Of a stretch of 64,000 nt of DNA, positions 43,082-52,976 are shown piece by piece; position 1 is the first letter of the stretch; each line of letters starts with the position of its first letter. The notes under the pieces were generated by a model, which worked only from the letters and a program-made list of their open reading frames with translations, did no database searches and was not told the origin of the DNA. The stretch is from positions 17,952 to 81,951 of the forward strand of contig WXFD01000036.1 in the NCBI GenBank assembly GCA_009877105.1, in the 5' to 3' direction. The position numbers were made by a program, and so were the translations under genes. The DNA is from Bacteroidales bacterium. Its GTDB lineage: Bacteria > Bacteroidota > Bacteroidia > Bacteroidales > VadinHA17.

Positions 43082-45910
43082 ATGAAGATGAATAAAATTT
43101 TATGGGCTGTATCTGCAGCACTGCTGCTTATTGTTCTTGCATCATCCCTGGTTTTTTCCGGCCTGTATAACAAGCAGATCAGTTATATAAAAAACCTTCT
43201 CGACCGTGAGGTCAGAATTGCCGGTTCATCTGTCGACCAGATCAATAATGAATTTTCCAGTGATCTGAATCAGATATTGTTCTCGGTGGACCATTCCCTC
43301 TTTTTTACTGATCCTGTACAGCAGATGAAGATAGAGGATAAGATCAAATTTTTTTTCACCAAATATGAATCCGTCATTACCGGTATCAAATTCTTTGACA
43401 ACAACAGGAACGGCTATACTCTGAAAAAAGATGAAACAGGTAATAACTGGCTCATTCACAATTTTGTCCTCCATGCCCAGGAAGAAATACATTCAAGGGA
43501 TGAGCTGATTAAGGGTTCAAGAGGATATGAATATTACATGCCGGTGTTAAAAAACGGCACACTGATCGGAAATTTCATTGTATCAATCGATTTCAACAAA
43601 TATTTCAATGATCTGTTCAGCGGGTTCAATGCAAGGGAATACCAATGGCAATGGGTTATCAGCGATTCGGGATCAGTAATTTACGATAACTCCGGTCAAT
43701 CCGGGAAATATTCCCGGATTGACCGGCTTACACGGCTTGTGGCTGAGGGTGCTTCGGAAAATATCGTTCATTCATTTGCCATTGAAGGAAATCATAAAAA
43801 GATCATTACTTCATTTTATTCGACACAACTGTTTCAGAAAGAAATTGGCCTGATGTTCTCAGCGCCGGCTGACAAATTCAAAAATTACATCCTGAAAGTT
43901 ACACTGGCAATGGCCCTTCTTGCCATAGCATTGATCCTGGGTATTTTTTGGCTTTTCGTACAGCATATCAGATCGCTGGAGGAGAAATCAGCCAAGCTTA
44001 AGTCGTCGGAAGAAATGCTGTTCAGAATGATTGACAGCATTCCTGCCGGAGTGATAATCTATAACGGGAACAGGGAAATCATGATGGCCAACAAGGAGGC
44101 TGCGAACCAGTTCTCATACCAAAGCGAATCTGAAATGAAAGGCCGGATTTATCCCGGAAATAAATCAACTGATGAGTCAGCCTATTTTTTAAAGAATCTC
44201 GCAGGTACTTTCAGTCATGATCAGTTTGTTATCATAAAGAAGGAGATTGGAGAACTCATTCTTTACAGGAATACCATTCCGGTTTCTTTCCAGGGGGAGG
44301 ATGCAAGCCTGGATGTTCTTTTTGATGTGACAATGATGGAGTCAGCCCGCAAGCAGGCTGCCACGGCCAATACCGCCAAGTCGGAGTTCCTTGCCCGAAT
44401 GAGCTATGAATTAAGAACACCGCTGAACGGTATCATCGGTATGGCGGATATCCTTATTAAAAGCAGGCTTTCCGCTGAAAACAGGGCAATAGTCAACCTG
44501 CTGAGACAGTCTGCGGAAGTCCTGCTGAATATTGTAAACGACATATTGGATTTTTCAAAGATTGAATCGGGCAGGATGATACTGGATGAGATCCCGTTCA
44601 GCCTAAGGGAAGAAATCCTATATTCCTACGACCTGGCCCGGACCAATATAGATGAAAATCAAATAAAGCTGACATGTTCCGTGGATGAGGAAGTGCCCGA
44701 CAAATTAATCGGTGATCCGTACAGGCTCAGGCAGATCCTTTCCAGTCTTCTCAGCCATTCAGTTGACAATACCGCGCGCGGCAGCATAAACCTGAAATGC
44801 AGCCTTGCAGAAAAACATAACGGGACAATGAATCTCAGGTTTGAACTGACCGACACCGGTAAAAGCTTTGACAGGGCTACAATAAAAAAAATCTTTGGGG
44901 AACAAATAAATATTGAGTCTAAAGTTCATGGCGACGATGACGGTTCGGGTTTCGGTACGATACTGGCCAGGCAGCTGATCGAGCTTATGGGCGGGAAACT
45001 TAATGCTGAAAGTCCGTCAGGTCTTGACGGAGACAAGGGATTAAAAATCAGTTTCACCATTTCCCTTAACCTGAATGAAACGGTAATTAAGGATCTTCAG
45101 TTTGATGATATTACCTCTTTCGGGCAAATCAGGACACTGGTGATAAGCGGAGGGCATCTGAAGGATGAGGAGATCCTCAATTCCCTCTACAAGCTCGGGC
45201 TGACTGTCAGCGTTACCTCCTACCAGAAATCGACGATAAATCAGTTAATGGCAAACCTTTCATTCCCGGAAAAAAGATACCATCTTCTCGTAATAGCTGA
45301 CAACGGGGAATTCAGCGGTTTTGCGGTTGCCCAGGATCTGTGGGACAATAACCTGTCGGCCAGGTTCATTATTATGATAATAAGTTCAAATGATGCCCGG
45401 GGAAATCTGCTCAAATGCATCAGGCTCGGGGTGGATAATTATATCGTCAAGCCATTCGAGATCGGGGAGCTTTATGATAAGATCAGAATGAAATTCAGTG
45501 GGACAGACAGGCAGGCAGACAGGCAGGAAGCTGAAGCCGGCAGCCGCAATATCCGGATACTGGTTGTTGAAGACAATAAGCTGAATCAGAAAGTTCTGGG
45601 CACAATGCTTAAAAGCCTCGGATATTCATTTGATTTTGCAGATGACGGATTTGCCGGGCTGATCCAGGCCAAAACCAGGAAATACGATGTAATTTTCATG
45701 GATCTTCTGATGCCAAGAATGGATGGTTTTGAAGCTGCCCGGCAGATCCTGGAATATGACAATTCACAACTTATCGTTGCATTCACTGCCGACAACCTGC
45801 CCGACTCCAGGAGAAAAGCCGAATTGGCAGGAATAAAGGAATTCATCTCCAAACCGGTCCGGATAGATGAACTTCGCGAATTTTTCAGGAAGCATTTTTT
45901 CAAAAACTGA
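43082..45910 (+). CDS. Hybrid histidine kinase-like protein lacking the phosphoacceptor His
   Basis: A 942-residue membrane protein. Layout: helix 8-27, extracytoplasmic Cache-like sensor (about 30-265), helix 272-294, PAS-like region (310-420), DHp domain (430-495), HATPase (500-665), receiver 1 (685-806), receiver 2 (824-940). The H box reads ARMSYELRTPLNG: Tyr442 stands where the phosphorylated His should be. The ATPase is also eroded (N-box Asn is His559; G1 reads DTGKSF). Receiver 1 lacks the acidic pair, but receiver 2 is complete (Glu830/Asp831, Asp874, Thr902, Lys924). It is thus probably a non-autophosphorylating sensor. A 12-base tandem duplication encodes the linker TDRQADRQ. Confidence 0.88.
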   Translation: MKMNKILWAVSAALLLIVLASSLVFSGLYNKQISYIKNLLDREVRIAGSSVDQINNEFSSDLNQILFSVDHSLFFTDPVQQMKIEDKIKFFFTKYESVITGIKFFDNNRNGYTLKKDETGNNWLIHNFVLHAQEEIHSRDELIKGSRGYEYYMPVLKNGTLIGNFIVSIDFNKYFNDLFSGFNAREYQWQWVISDSGSVIYDNSGQSGKYSRIDRLTRLVAEGASENIVHSFAIEGNHKKIITSFYSTQLFQKEIGLMFSAPADKFKNYILKVTLAMALLAIALILGIFWLFVQHIRSLEEKSAKLKSSEEMLFRMIDSIPAGVIIYNGNREIMMANKEAANQFSYQSESEMKGRIYPGNKSTDESAYFLKNLAGTFSHDQFVIIKKEIGELILYRNTIPVSFQGEDASLDVLFDVTMMESARKQAATANTAKSEFLARMSYELRTPLNGIIGMADILIKSRLSAENRAIVNLLRQSAEVLLNIVNDILDFSKIESGRMILDEIPFSLREEILYSYDLARTNIDENQIKLTCSVDEEVPDKLIGDPYRLRQILSSLLSHSVDNTARGSINLKCSLAEKHNGTMNLRFELTDTGKSFDRATIKKIFGEQINIESKVHGDDDGSGFGTILARQLIELMGGKLNAESPSGLDGDKGLKISFTISLNLNETVIKDLQFDDITSFGQIRTLVISGGHLKDEEILNSLYKLGLTVSVTSYQKSTINQLMANLSFPEKRYHLLVIADNGEFSGFAVAQDLWDNNLSARFIIMIISSNDARGNLLKCIRLGVDNYIVKPFEIGELYDKIRMKFSGTDRQADRQEAEAGSRNIRILVVEDNKLNQKVLGTMLKSLGYSFDFADDGFAGLIQAKTRKYDVIFMDLLMPRMDGFEAARQILEYDNSQLIVAFTADNLPDSRRKAELAGIKEFISKPVRIDELREFFRKHFFKN

Positions 45911-45978
45911 TATTACATTTGCATGCTTCCACATGATCCCGGGTGTTTAAGGGAAATGATGGAAATCATTCACCGGAT

Positions 45979-47025
45979 ATGACATTTCAGCTGGGGCAGA
46001 AACTGGATATCAGCCTTTTCCTTGAACGGGTTGAACACATTCCTGTCGTGGATGTGCGCTCGCCTGCGGAATTCAGTGCGGGTCACATCCCGGGGGCCTT
46101 CAATATACCGCTTTTTGATGACGAAGAAAGAAAGGCAGTAGGGATCCGCTACAGGAAGAGCGGCCGGTTCGGGGCAATAAATGAAGGGTTGAAACTGGCC
46201 GGCCCCTCGTTCCATCTGAAACTGGAAAAGGCACGCAAGCTTTCAGCAGACAACAAACTGCTTGTTCATTGCTGGAGGGGCGGCATGAGATCGGAAGCCA
46301 TGGCCTGGCTGTTTTCACTGGCCGGCATTGAAACCGGCATTCTTGAAGGCGGTTATAAGGCATACAGGCAATATATCCTGAACAGCTTTTCGGAAAACAG
46401 GAGAATGATTATTCTTGGCGGATTTACCGGGAGCGGGAAAACAGAGATCCTGAGGAACCTCAGGAATGCAGGGGAGCAGGTCATCGATCTTGAAGGGCTT
46501 GCAAATCACAAAGGGTCTGCTTTTGGTTCCCTCGGTCAGCCTGCACAGCCCACTTCGGAGCATTTTGCCAACCTGTTGTATGAACAATGGAGGAGAAACG
46601 ACATTGAAAAGCCTCTCTGGGTGGAAGATGAAAGCAAAAACATAGGAACGGTATTCATGCCGGACGAGTTTTTCCTGAATATGCAGAAAAACCCTGTTAT
46701 CGTCCTTCTTATCGATTTCAGAATACGCCTTCACAGGCTTGTGAGGGAATATGCCGGATACTCCGTGGCTGACCTTATCCTGGCCATAAGAAAAATATCC
46801 AGGCGGCTGGGCGGCGAGAATGCAATGGATGCCATTTCATCGGTTGAATGCGGCGATTTTACAAAAGCCGCCGAAATAATTCTCAGATATTACGACAAAG
46901 CCTATCTGTACGGATTAAAAAAGAAGCAGGCTGAAAAAATCGTGTATGTTGAATCAGACTCTGACGATGCCGCGATCAATGCTGAAAGGGTGCTTGAGGC
47001 ATCGGGGCAGCTGTGCCGTAACTGA
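45979..47025 (+). CDS. mnmH: tRNA 2-selenouridine synthase
   Basis: A 348-residue enzyme that replaces sulfur by selenium in 2-thiouridine at tRNA position 34, via a geranylated intermediate. The N-terminal rhodanese domain has VVDVRSPAEF and the active Cys98 in HCWRGGMRS; the C-terminal half has a Walker A GGFTGSGKT (147-155). Selenophosphate from SelD is the selenium donor, but selD is not in the window. A GTG-started longer frame from 45943 adds 12 residues; I prefer ATG at 45979. It converges with the U32 gene with 17 bases between stops. Confidence 0.93.
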   Translation: MTFQLGQKLDISLFLERVEHIPVVDVRSPAEFSAGHIPGAFNIPLFDDEERKAVGIRYRKSGRFGAINEGLKLAGPSFHLKLEKARKLSADNKLLVHCWRGGMRSEAMAWLFSLAGIETGILEGGYKAYRQYILNSFSENRRMIILGGFTGSGKTEILRNLRNAGEQVIDLEGLANHKGSAFGSLGQPAQPTSEHFANLLYEQWRRNDIEKPLWVEDESKNIGTVFMPDEFFLNMQKNPVIVLLIDFRIRLHRLVREYAGYSVADLILAIRKISRRLGGENAMDAISSVECGDFTKAAEIILRYYDKAYLYGLKKKQAEKIVYVESDSDDAAINAERVLEASGQLCRN

Positions 47026-47042
47026 TAACTGCCGGAGGAATT

Positions 47043-48287
47043 TCACCTGCCTGCCTTCACCCATTTGTATACCTTGTCTGATCTTCTGAGGTAATCCGGG
47101 ATTCTGACAGAGCATGATTCTCCCCTGAGGGCTTTTTCTGTGGCCATGAGATCCACCCTGATTTCATCTGCAGTGTATTCAATCACTCCTGTCGTTGGAC
47201 CCGTGATAAGCAGGAGGTCACCTTTCTCAAGATCTCCGTTCTCAAGCTTTATTTCGGCAACCTTGAGCCTTGTAAAGTAATTGACGACTTTTCCAAGGTA
47301 GACTTTTTTCATTGTGGCATTCGATCCATAGCGGGTGTTCCACTCACCCGACTTCTGCCCCAGGTAATATCCATCCCAGAAGCCGCGGTTGAAAACAGCC
47401 GAAAGCCTCTCCATCCATATTTCGATCTTTTCACTGCCGTATGTACCGTCAAGCACCGAGTTGACTGCTTCATTGTAGCATGAAGAAACAAACCTGACAT
47501 ACTCCGGCGACCGTGCCCTTCCCTCGATCTTGAAAACCCTTACCCCGGCCTCGATCATCCTGTCGGTAAAACCGATGGTGCACAGGTCTTTGGGAGACAT
47601 GATGTACTGGTTGTCAATTTCAAGCTGATTCCCTGACTCCTTTTCCGTTACAATGTATGATTTCCTGCAGGTCTGGTAGCATGTTCCGCGGTTCGCCGAT
47701 TTGTTGTTCTCGTGCAGGCTCAGGTAACATTTGCCTGAAACAGCCATGCAAAGCGCACCATGGACGAACATCTCTATCTTTACCAGCTCTCCTCCCGGCC
47801 CGCGGATATCCTGTTTGCGGATATTGTCATAAATTTCCCTGACCTGCCCCAGGTCCAGTTCCCTGGCAAGGACAACCACATCGGCCCATTGTGAATAAAA
47901 TCTGAGTGCCTCAGTGTTGGCAATATTGAGCTGGGTCGAAAGGTGAACCTCCATTCCTGACCTGAAGGCATAATCAATAACAGACAGGTCGGAAGCTATT
48001 ATCGCCGAAACACCGCTTTCAGCCGCTGAGCCGACTATCCTGCGCATCTCTTCAATCTCATTGTCGTAAACAACCACGTTTACGGTGAGATAACTCCTTA
48101 TTTTGTTGTCGCGGCAGATCTCTGCAATGCTTTTCAGATCGCTGAGTGAAAAATTGACGGATGAGGCAGCTCTCATATTCAGCTGTCCGACGCCGAAGTA
48201 AACAGAATCAGCTCCTCCCTGGATTGCGGCGATGAGTGATTCATACGATCCGGCCGGAGCCATTATCTCGATTTCCTTTCGATCCAT
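47043..48287 (-). CDS. Peptidase U32 family protein (TrhP/RlhA-like RNA hydroxylation)
   Basis: A 414-residue protein of the U32 family. It begins IEIMAPAGSYESLIAAIQGGADSVYFG, the standard TIM-barrel opening. The family signature around EMFVHGALCMAVSGKCYLS is present, with Cys residues in GALC, GKCY and GTCYQTCRKSY that form the iron-sulfur/prephenate-dependent site. Relatives TrhP and RlhA hydroxylate tRNA uridine 34 and 23S rRNA C2501 using prephenate, rather than acting as proteases; which RNA is modified here is not decidable. It neighbours mnmH convergently, another U34 enzyme. Confidence 0.88.
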   Translation of the reverse strand: MDRKEIEIMAPAGSYESLIAAIQGGADSVYFGVGQLNMRAASSVNFSLSDLKSIAEICRDNKIRSYLTVNVVVYDNEIEEMRRIVGSAAESGVSAIIASDLSVIDYAFRSGMEVHLSTQLNIANTEALRFYSQWADVVVLARELDLGQVREIYDNIRKQDIRGPGGELVKIEMFVHGALCMAVSGKCYLSLHENNKSANRGTCYQTCRKSYIVTEKESGNQLEIDNQYIMSPKDLCTIGFTDRMIEAGVRVFKIEGRARSPEYVRFVSSCYNEAVNSVLDGTYGSEKIEIWMERLSAVFNRGFWDGYYLGQKSGEWNTRYGSNATMKKVYLGKVVNYFTRLKVAEIKLENGDLEKGDLLLITGPTTGVIEYTADEIRVDLMATEKALRGESCSVRIPDYLRRSDKVYKWVKAGR

Positions 48288-48320
48288 ACCTGGTTTAAGT
48301 TTGACTAAAGCGGGTGATGA

Positions 48321-49478
48321 TCAGGCACCGCTTTTTCTCATCATGATCCTGATGCACGAACCTTTGCCGATTTCAGAGCTTTTGACGAAAATTTTACCAT
48401 TGTGGTATTCATCAATGATCCTTTTTGAAAGGGAAAGCCCAAGTCCCCATCCCCTTTTCTTGGTGGTATATCCGGGATTGAATATTTTCTTGTATGCCGT
48501 CTTTGACATACCTTTCCCCGTGTCAGAAATATCGATAACGGCGTACTTTTCATCTTCAGTTACCCTGACTGTCACCTCGCCGCTCCCCTCAATGGCATCG
48601 ATGGCGTTTTTACAGACATTCTCGATTACCCACTCAAAAAGAGCAGGATTTACCGGGGCAAGTATTTCATCATCGGAAGAAAAGGTCAGTACGAATAAAA
48701 CCTTGTTTGATGATCTTGATTTTAGATAGTCAACGGAATTCTGAACAAGGCTTATGATATTTTCCTCTGAAAGTTCTGGTTTTGATCCGATCTTTGAAAA
48801 CCTTTCCGTAACCTTTTCAAGCCGCTTCACATCAAGTGCCAGTTCCCTCGTTACCTGGATGTCGGGGTAGTTGTTCTGCAGGATCTCTATCCATCCCGAC
48901 AGGGATGTTGTCGGTGTACCGAGCTGATGTGCCGTTTCTTTTGACATCCCGACCCATACCCTGTTCTGCTCGGCTTTTCTCGACGAACTCAGGGCCTGGT
49001 AGGAGACCAGGATGAACATGATGATCAGGCCAAGCTGAACGTAGGGATAATATATAAGCTGGGTGAGGATGATGCTGTCCTTATAGTAGATACGGTTTAT
49101 GAATCCGCCTCCAAGATCAATTATTATGGGATTGTTCCTTGACTTCATTTTCTCAAGGCTGACCCCCAGGCTGCCCCTGTCACCTTCCTTACCTAAGTCA
49201 ATATTCCTGACAGCAATAATGTTGTCATGCCCGTCGGTGAGGATAACCGGCACCGTGTTGTTGTTCTCAATGATTGAAAGGAGAAACTCAAGATTCTGGG
49301 TTGAGTCGGCAGAATTGATCAGACGCGTGGCTTCAGCCCACATCTGGACTTTTTTGCGTTCTTCGCTTTTCAGATTTTTTACAAGCGACTGAGTATAGAT
49401 AAGTGACCCAACTCCCAGGAGAATTGCAAAAAGGAATAAAAACACCTTCCACCTGCTTCTGTTCCAGTAAATATTCAA
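48321..49478 (-). CDS. Membrane histidine kinase
   Basis: A 385-residue sensor kinase with two transmembrane helices (residues 11-30 and 147-162) around a small extracytoplasmic domain. The phosphoacceptor is His184 in MSKETAHQLGTPTTSL, a DHp form characteristic of Bacteroidota. The ATPase is intact: N box ENVCKNAIDAIEG, G1 ISDTGKGM, F/G2 region IFNPGYTTKKRGWGLGLSLSKR. There is no receiver or HAMP domain. No response-regulator gene is adjacent, so it is an orphan kinase. Both neighbours are leftward genes; the AsmA-like gene upstream ends 28 bases before its start. Confidence 0.88.
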   Translation of the reverse strand: MNIYWNRSRWKVFLFLFAILLGVGSLIYTQSLVKNLKSEERKKVQMWAEATRLINSADSTQNLEFLLSIIENNNTVPVILTDGHDNIIAVRNIDLGKEGDRGSLGVSLEKMKSRNNPIIIDLGGGFINRIYYKDSIILTQLIYYPYVQLGLIIMFILVSYQALSSSRKAEQNRVWVGMSKETAHQLGTPTTSLSGWIEILQNNYPDIQVTRELALDVKRLEKVTERFSKIGSKPELSEENIISLVQNSVDYLKSRSSNKVLFVLTFSSDDEILAPVNPALFEWVIENVCKNAIDAIEGSGEVTVRVTEDEKYAVIDISDTGKGMSKTAYKKIFNPGYTTKKRGWGLGLSLSKRIIDEYHNGKIFVKSSEIGKGSCIRIMMRKSGA

Positions 49479-49506
49479 GAGATGAATTCTTTAATGTAAA
49501 ATAACA

Positions 49507-52128
49507 CTATTTCTTTCTAAAAAACTTCCTGATTCCTCCATCTTTTTTTTCTGATGAAGTTTTTTGTTCTGTACCGGTTGTTTCGGTACCTTCCCAGGAT
49601 ATCCTGAAACGGGGCTTTGAAGCCGTTTCCTTCTTTACCTGCTCAGTCTCCGAAGGATACCACCCATACTCTTCATTGAGAATGGTTTTCAGCATCTGAC
49701 GCTCATTGCGCAGGTCATTCTTTATTTTGCTGCCTGCTGCCTTCATGTCATATGTGACATCAACATCCTCCCCTTTGCCCATAAGCTTCAGGAAGACCCG
49801 TGTCCGGCCCAGCCCGTCATCCTCAACCTCATCGAATTCAGATGATGTTTTCCTGTTTTTCTTTGCTTTCCTGCTCAGGATCTCTGACAGCAGCATTTCC
49901 ACATGATACTCGTATGCATTGTCAAAGCTGTGCCTGCCGTTTACCGCCAGATCGACCGCGGATGACCTGATTTGCATCACCGGCACGTAAAAATAATTGT
50001 TGCGGATGAAGAAATCATTGTCAAGCTTGTCAAATTTAATATTCTCAAGTTCGGATAATGAAATGAATTTTGACAGGGCTTTTACAGGATCAAAATTAAT
50101 GAGAGCGCCGTCTGAAAGACTGTATTTCCCTTCAGCCACCAGCGATTTCATTGCCGGATTGAGCATTGAATCAGCCGGCAGGACCAGGGTTATTGTCCCG
50201 GAAAGTGAACCGGCTATGTTTTCGGCCTTCAGGAAATTCTGTCCGAAATTGTTGAAGGATATGAAGGATTTTTTTACATCCACATTGCTCACACTGAAAC
50301 TACCCCTTCCGGTAAAGGATTTATTCCTGTTTTGCACCACTATACCATTTCCTGTTACCGTGCCGTCCTGCGATTTAAACCTGAGTGACCTGAAATTAAG
50401 CATTCCGGGTTTGAGGCTGATCTCACCGTGAAGCTGTCCGGCATCAAATTTCTTGTATTTAAGGGAATCAAGTTTAACGGTAAGATCGATCATCACATCA
50501 CGCGGAAGCGCCAGGGGAGCCCTTGCTTTTACAGTTTCGTCCCTTGTGGCCGGACTGCTGAAAAAATACTCGGGCTTCAGGCAGGGTGAATAAACATAAG
50601 CATGGCCGGTAAGATTAACAGGTTTTCCGGCCAGCCATTTCGGCAGATTGTCGAGATTACCCGACAAACTGAATTCCTGGTCGTTTAAATTGAATTCAAG
50701 CTTTTCTGCTGAGGTGCTGCCGGCAATTACCAGCTTACCGTTAGTGTTCCTGAGATTGAAATTCCGGCCGGGAACCTCTGTGCCGAATGACCTGAAAATG
50801 ATTTCCGACCTCGAATTAAGCTCGGCAAGGTCTGAAAGACTGTAATGATCCTTTTTTTCAATGACACCTGAAAGGCTGATATCAAGATCAACTGATCCGC
50901 TGCACGGACCGAGAGCTTCCATGCCGGCAAACTCCCTTAATTCGGACGGAATAAGGGTCCCCCTGAATTTCAGTGAAGCCCTGGGTCTGGAGAAATCCGA
51001 TGCTGAAAATGATCCGCTGAAAACGGATGAACCCAAGCCGGCTGTGAAATCACTGATCCCGAGCGTACTTGTTTCAGGACGGTTCCTGGCCCCGTTCGTC
51101 ATTGACGCTGTAAACCGGACATCATTCATTTTCAGACCTGACCTGACCCGATGCAGACCGCCGGCTTCCAGTGAAACGGCAATATCGTAATGCGGATCCT
51201 CAAATCGGGTTGACTTTCCCTTTATCCTGCAGTCGAGATCAAAAATCCCGTATGGCCTGTACTCAGACACGATGGTTTTGTAATTTCCTGACAGGTAGTG
51301 GAAAGCTTTTGAAATGTCGATATGATTGCCGCTGATGCTGAGATCAAGATAATTGTCATCGGGAATAATGAGCCCGGTCATTATTATGTCCTGTTTATCA
51401 AAGCTTATTGTACTCTTTCTGAAAAAGATTCCCTTTTCGTTCCTGTTCAGTCCGACATCCATCCGGGCATTGAAACTGCGGTTGAAAACTGTCCGCTTCA
51501 GGCTGAAATGTGTGAACAGAACGTCTGAGCTGCCATCAAAATCAATGTTTGCGCCCCTTATCCTGCTCCTGATGCGTCCGTTTTTTAAAAGGCCCCTGAT
51601 CACAAGGTCGGCCCGGAGATCACTGTACAGGACCCTGACATCGGAAACATTGATCCTGTCAAGGTTCAATCGTACTTCCCGTTCAGCATCACCCTGAGTC
51701 TCCCTTTTTGTGAAACTGTAGTTATACCGGCCGGCTGAATCGGTGAAAAGGTTAAGGTTTCCCGACCTGACATTGACTGCCTTGAAGGAATAGACCCCGC
51801 GGAAAAGGTCGATCATTTTAAAGTCAATTGATGCAGATGCTGCAGCCAGAAGGGTATCGGTGTTCATATCACTGAAGCCACTCTTCTCAAAACCCGGCGA
51901 CGAATATACTCTGATATTTTTCAGCTCGAAAGATGCTTTGGGGAATTTTCTCAGCAGTGATAGATGATACGAACCGATCTCGATTTTTGTTGCAAGATTT
52001 TTGTTAAGTGCCCTGATAATAACTTCTGCAACCTTATCCTGCAAGGCAACTGAAAGGGCAAAAAGCACTATCACTGCCGATACGACAAGTATTCCGGCTA
52101 ACTTAAGAATCTTTTTCGGAAATTTCAT
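49507..52128 (-). CDS. AsmA-like envelope protein
   Basis: An 873-residue protein with one N-terminal transmembrane helix (about residues 9-28) and a long periplasmic region of repeating beta strands, the AsmA/TamB-like repeating-groove pattern. LAGSLSGTITLVLPADSMLNP-type sequence near residue 640 and AVDLAVNGRHSFDNAYEYHVEMLLSEIL near 770 are typical of the AsmA C-terminal domain. Such proteins are thought to carry phospholipid across the periplasm to the outer membrane. The start is ATG at 52128, two codons after a TTG; the leader TTTTGCAGATG is shared with the GH16-like gene. The final 50 residues are charged and probably disordered. Confidence 0.85.
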   Translation of the reverse strand: MKFPKKILKLAGILVVSAVIVLFALSVALQDKVAEVIIRALNKNLATKIEIGSYHLSLLRKFPKASFELKNIRVYSSPGFEKSGFSDMNTDTLLAAASASIDFKMIDLFRGVYSFKAVNVRSGNLNLFTDSAGRYNYSFTKRETQGDAEREVRLNLDRINVSDVRVLYSDLRADLVIRGLLKNGRIRSRIRGANIDFDGSSDVLFTHFSLKRTVFNRSFNARMDVGLNRNEKGIFFRKSTISFDKQDIIMTGLIIPDDNYLDLSISGNHIDISKAFHYLSGNYKTIVSEYRPYGIFDLDCRIKGKSTRFEDPHYDIAVSLEAGGLHRVRSGLKMNDVRFTASMTNGARNRPETSTLGISDFTAGLGSSVFSGSFSASDFSRPRASLKFRGTLIPSELREFAGMEALGPCSGSVDLDISLSGVIEKKDHYSLSDLAELNSRSEIIFRSFGTEVPGRNFNLRNTNGKLVIAGSTSAEKLEFNLNDQEFSLSGNLDNLPKWLAGKPVNLTGHAYVYSPCLKPEYFFSSPATRDETVKARAPLALPRDVMIDLTVKLDSLKYKKFDAGQLHGEISLKPGMLNFRSLRFKSQDGTVTGNGIVVQNRNKSFTGRGSFSVSNVDVKKSFISFNNFGQNFLKAENIAGSLSGTITLVLPADSMLNPAMKSLVAEGKYSLSDGALINFDPVKALSKFISLSELENIKFDKLDNDFFIRNNYFYVPVMQIRSSAVDLAVNGRHSFDNAYEYHVEMLLSEILSRKAKKNRKTSSEFDEVEDDGLGRTRVFLKLMGKGEDVDVTYDMKAAGSKIKNDLRNERQMLKTILNEEYGWYPSETEQVKKETASKPRFRISWEGTETTGTEQKTSSEKKDGGIRKFFRKK

Positions 52129-52200
52129 CTGCAAAAGAATATCCTTCCCCGATGGTAATGTTAACGGAGGACAAAGTTAATTATTTGATGCCAGATTAAG

Positions 52201-52908
52201 CTATCGGAGAAGAAAGGATAAATCATCAGGTTCACCCAGTTCGGCCGGTATTGTGTCTTTCCTGAATATCCTGGCCTTTCCGGGACCGGTAAGGTTTATC
52301 CTGTTGTCAACAACATGCAGCATGGTACCTTCCCTCAGGCCAACGACCCATACATCCGGATTGGCTTCAATGAATTCTGCGATCCGTTGTTCCCTTGTTT
52401 CTCCTGCATGTCCTTCCGGACTGGCATCTAGATAATGAGGGTTTATCTGGAAAGGAACAAGATTGAATGACCTGAAAGAAGACGGCCGGGTTATCGGCAT
52501 ATCGTTGGTTGTCTGAATTGTCGGACATGCAACATTCGATCCTGCACTCCAGCCTATGTAAGGTGTTCCTGACAGTACCTTTTTCCTTACCGGCAATATC
52601 AGACCGTTCTGCCGCAACAGTTTGAGTAGCATCCATGTATTGCCGCCCCCCACAACTATTGCCGGGGCATCAGCTAAGGCGCGTACAGGGTCGGACCAGT
52701 GATGGATTGAAATCACATCATGGCCGATTTCCCTGAATCGTTCCTGTACTTTCTTTTCATAATCATCGTATGAAAAGGTTACTGCAGCGTAGGGTACAAA
52801 AAGAGCCCTGACGGGTGCCCGGCCCAGGAAATCCCTGATCCGGTGCTTGGGATAATCGAGATAGGGTTCGCCGGCATTAGTTGAATTGCTGATAAGCAAA
52901 AGTCTCAT
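52201..52908 (-). CDS. pepE: Peptidase E (dipeptidase, S51)
   Basis: A 235-residue serine peptidase that cleaves Asp-X dipeptides in the cytosol. The nucleophile elbow is GWSAGSNVA with Ser121; His158 lies in INPHYLDA and Glu193 in VGLREGT, matching the unusual Ser-His-Glu triad of the E. coli enzyme in position. VVGGGNTWMLLKLL is the conserved strand-loop before it. Length equals the family norm. It lies between the MoeB-like and AsmA-like genes on the same strand with no close coupling. Confidence 0.93.
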   Translation of the reverse strand: MRLLLISNSTNAGEPYLDYPKHRIRDFLGRAPVRALFVPYAAVTFSYDDYEKKVQERFREIGHDVISIHHWSDPVRALADAPAIVVGGGNTWMLLKLLRQNGLILPVRKKVLSGTPYIGWSAGSNVACPTIQTTNDMPITRPSSFRSFNLVPFQINPHYLDASPEGHAGETREQRIAEFIEANPDVWVVGLREGTMLHVVDNRINLTGPGKARIFRKDTIPAELGEPDDLSFLLR

Positions 52909-52976
52909 TTCGGATAATGTTCTGTTAATTTGATTGACTGGTCCCCTGGTCTGAAGATTGGGTACTTTTGGCCCTG

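Noticed and set aside
52963..52970. Perfect TACTTTTG -7-type box on the plus strand
   Set aside because: It lies before the convergent end of the MoeB-like gene, with no rightward gene to serve; probably chance.
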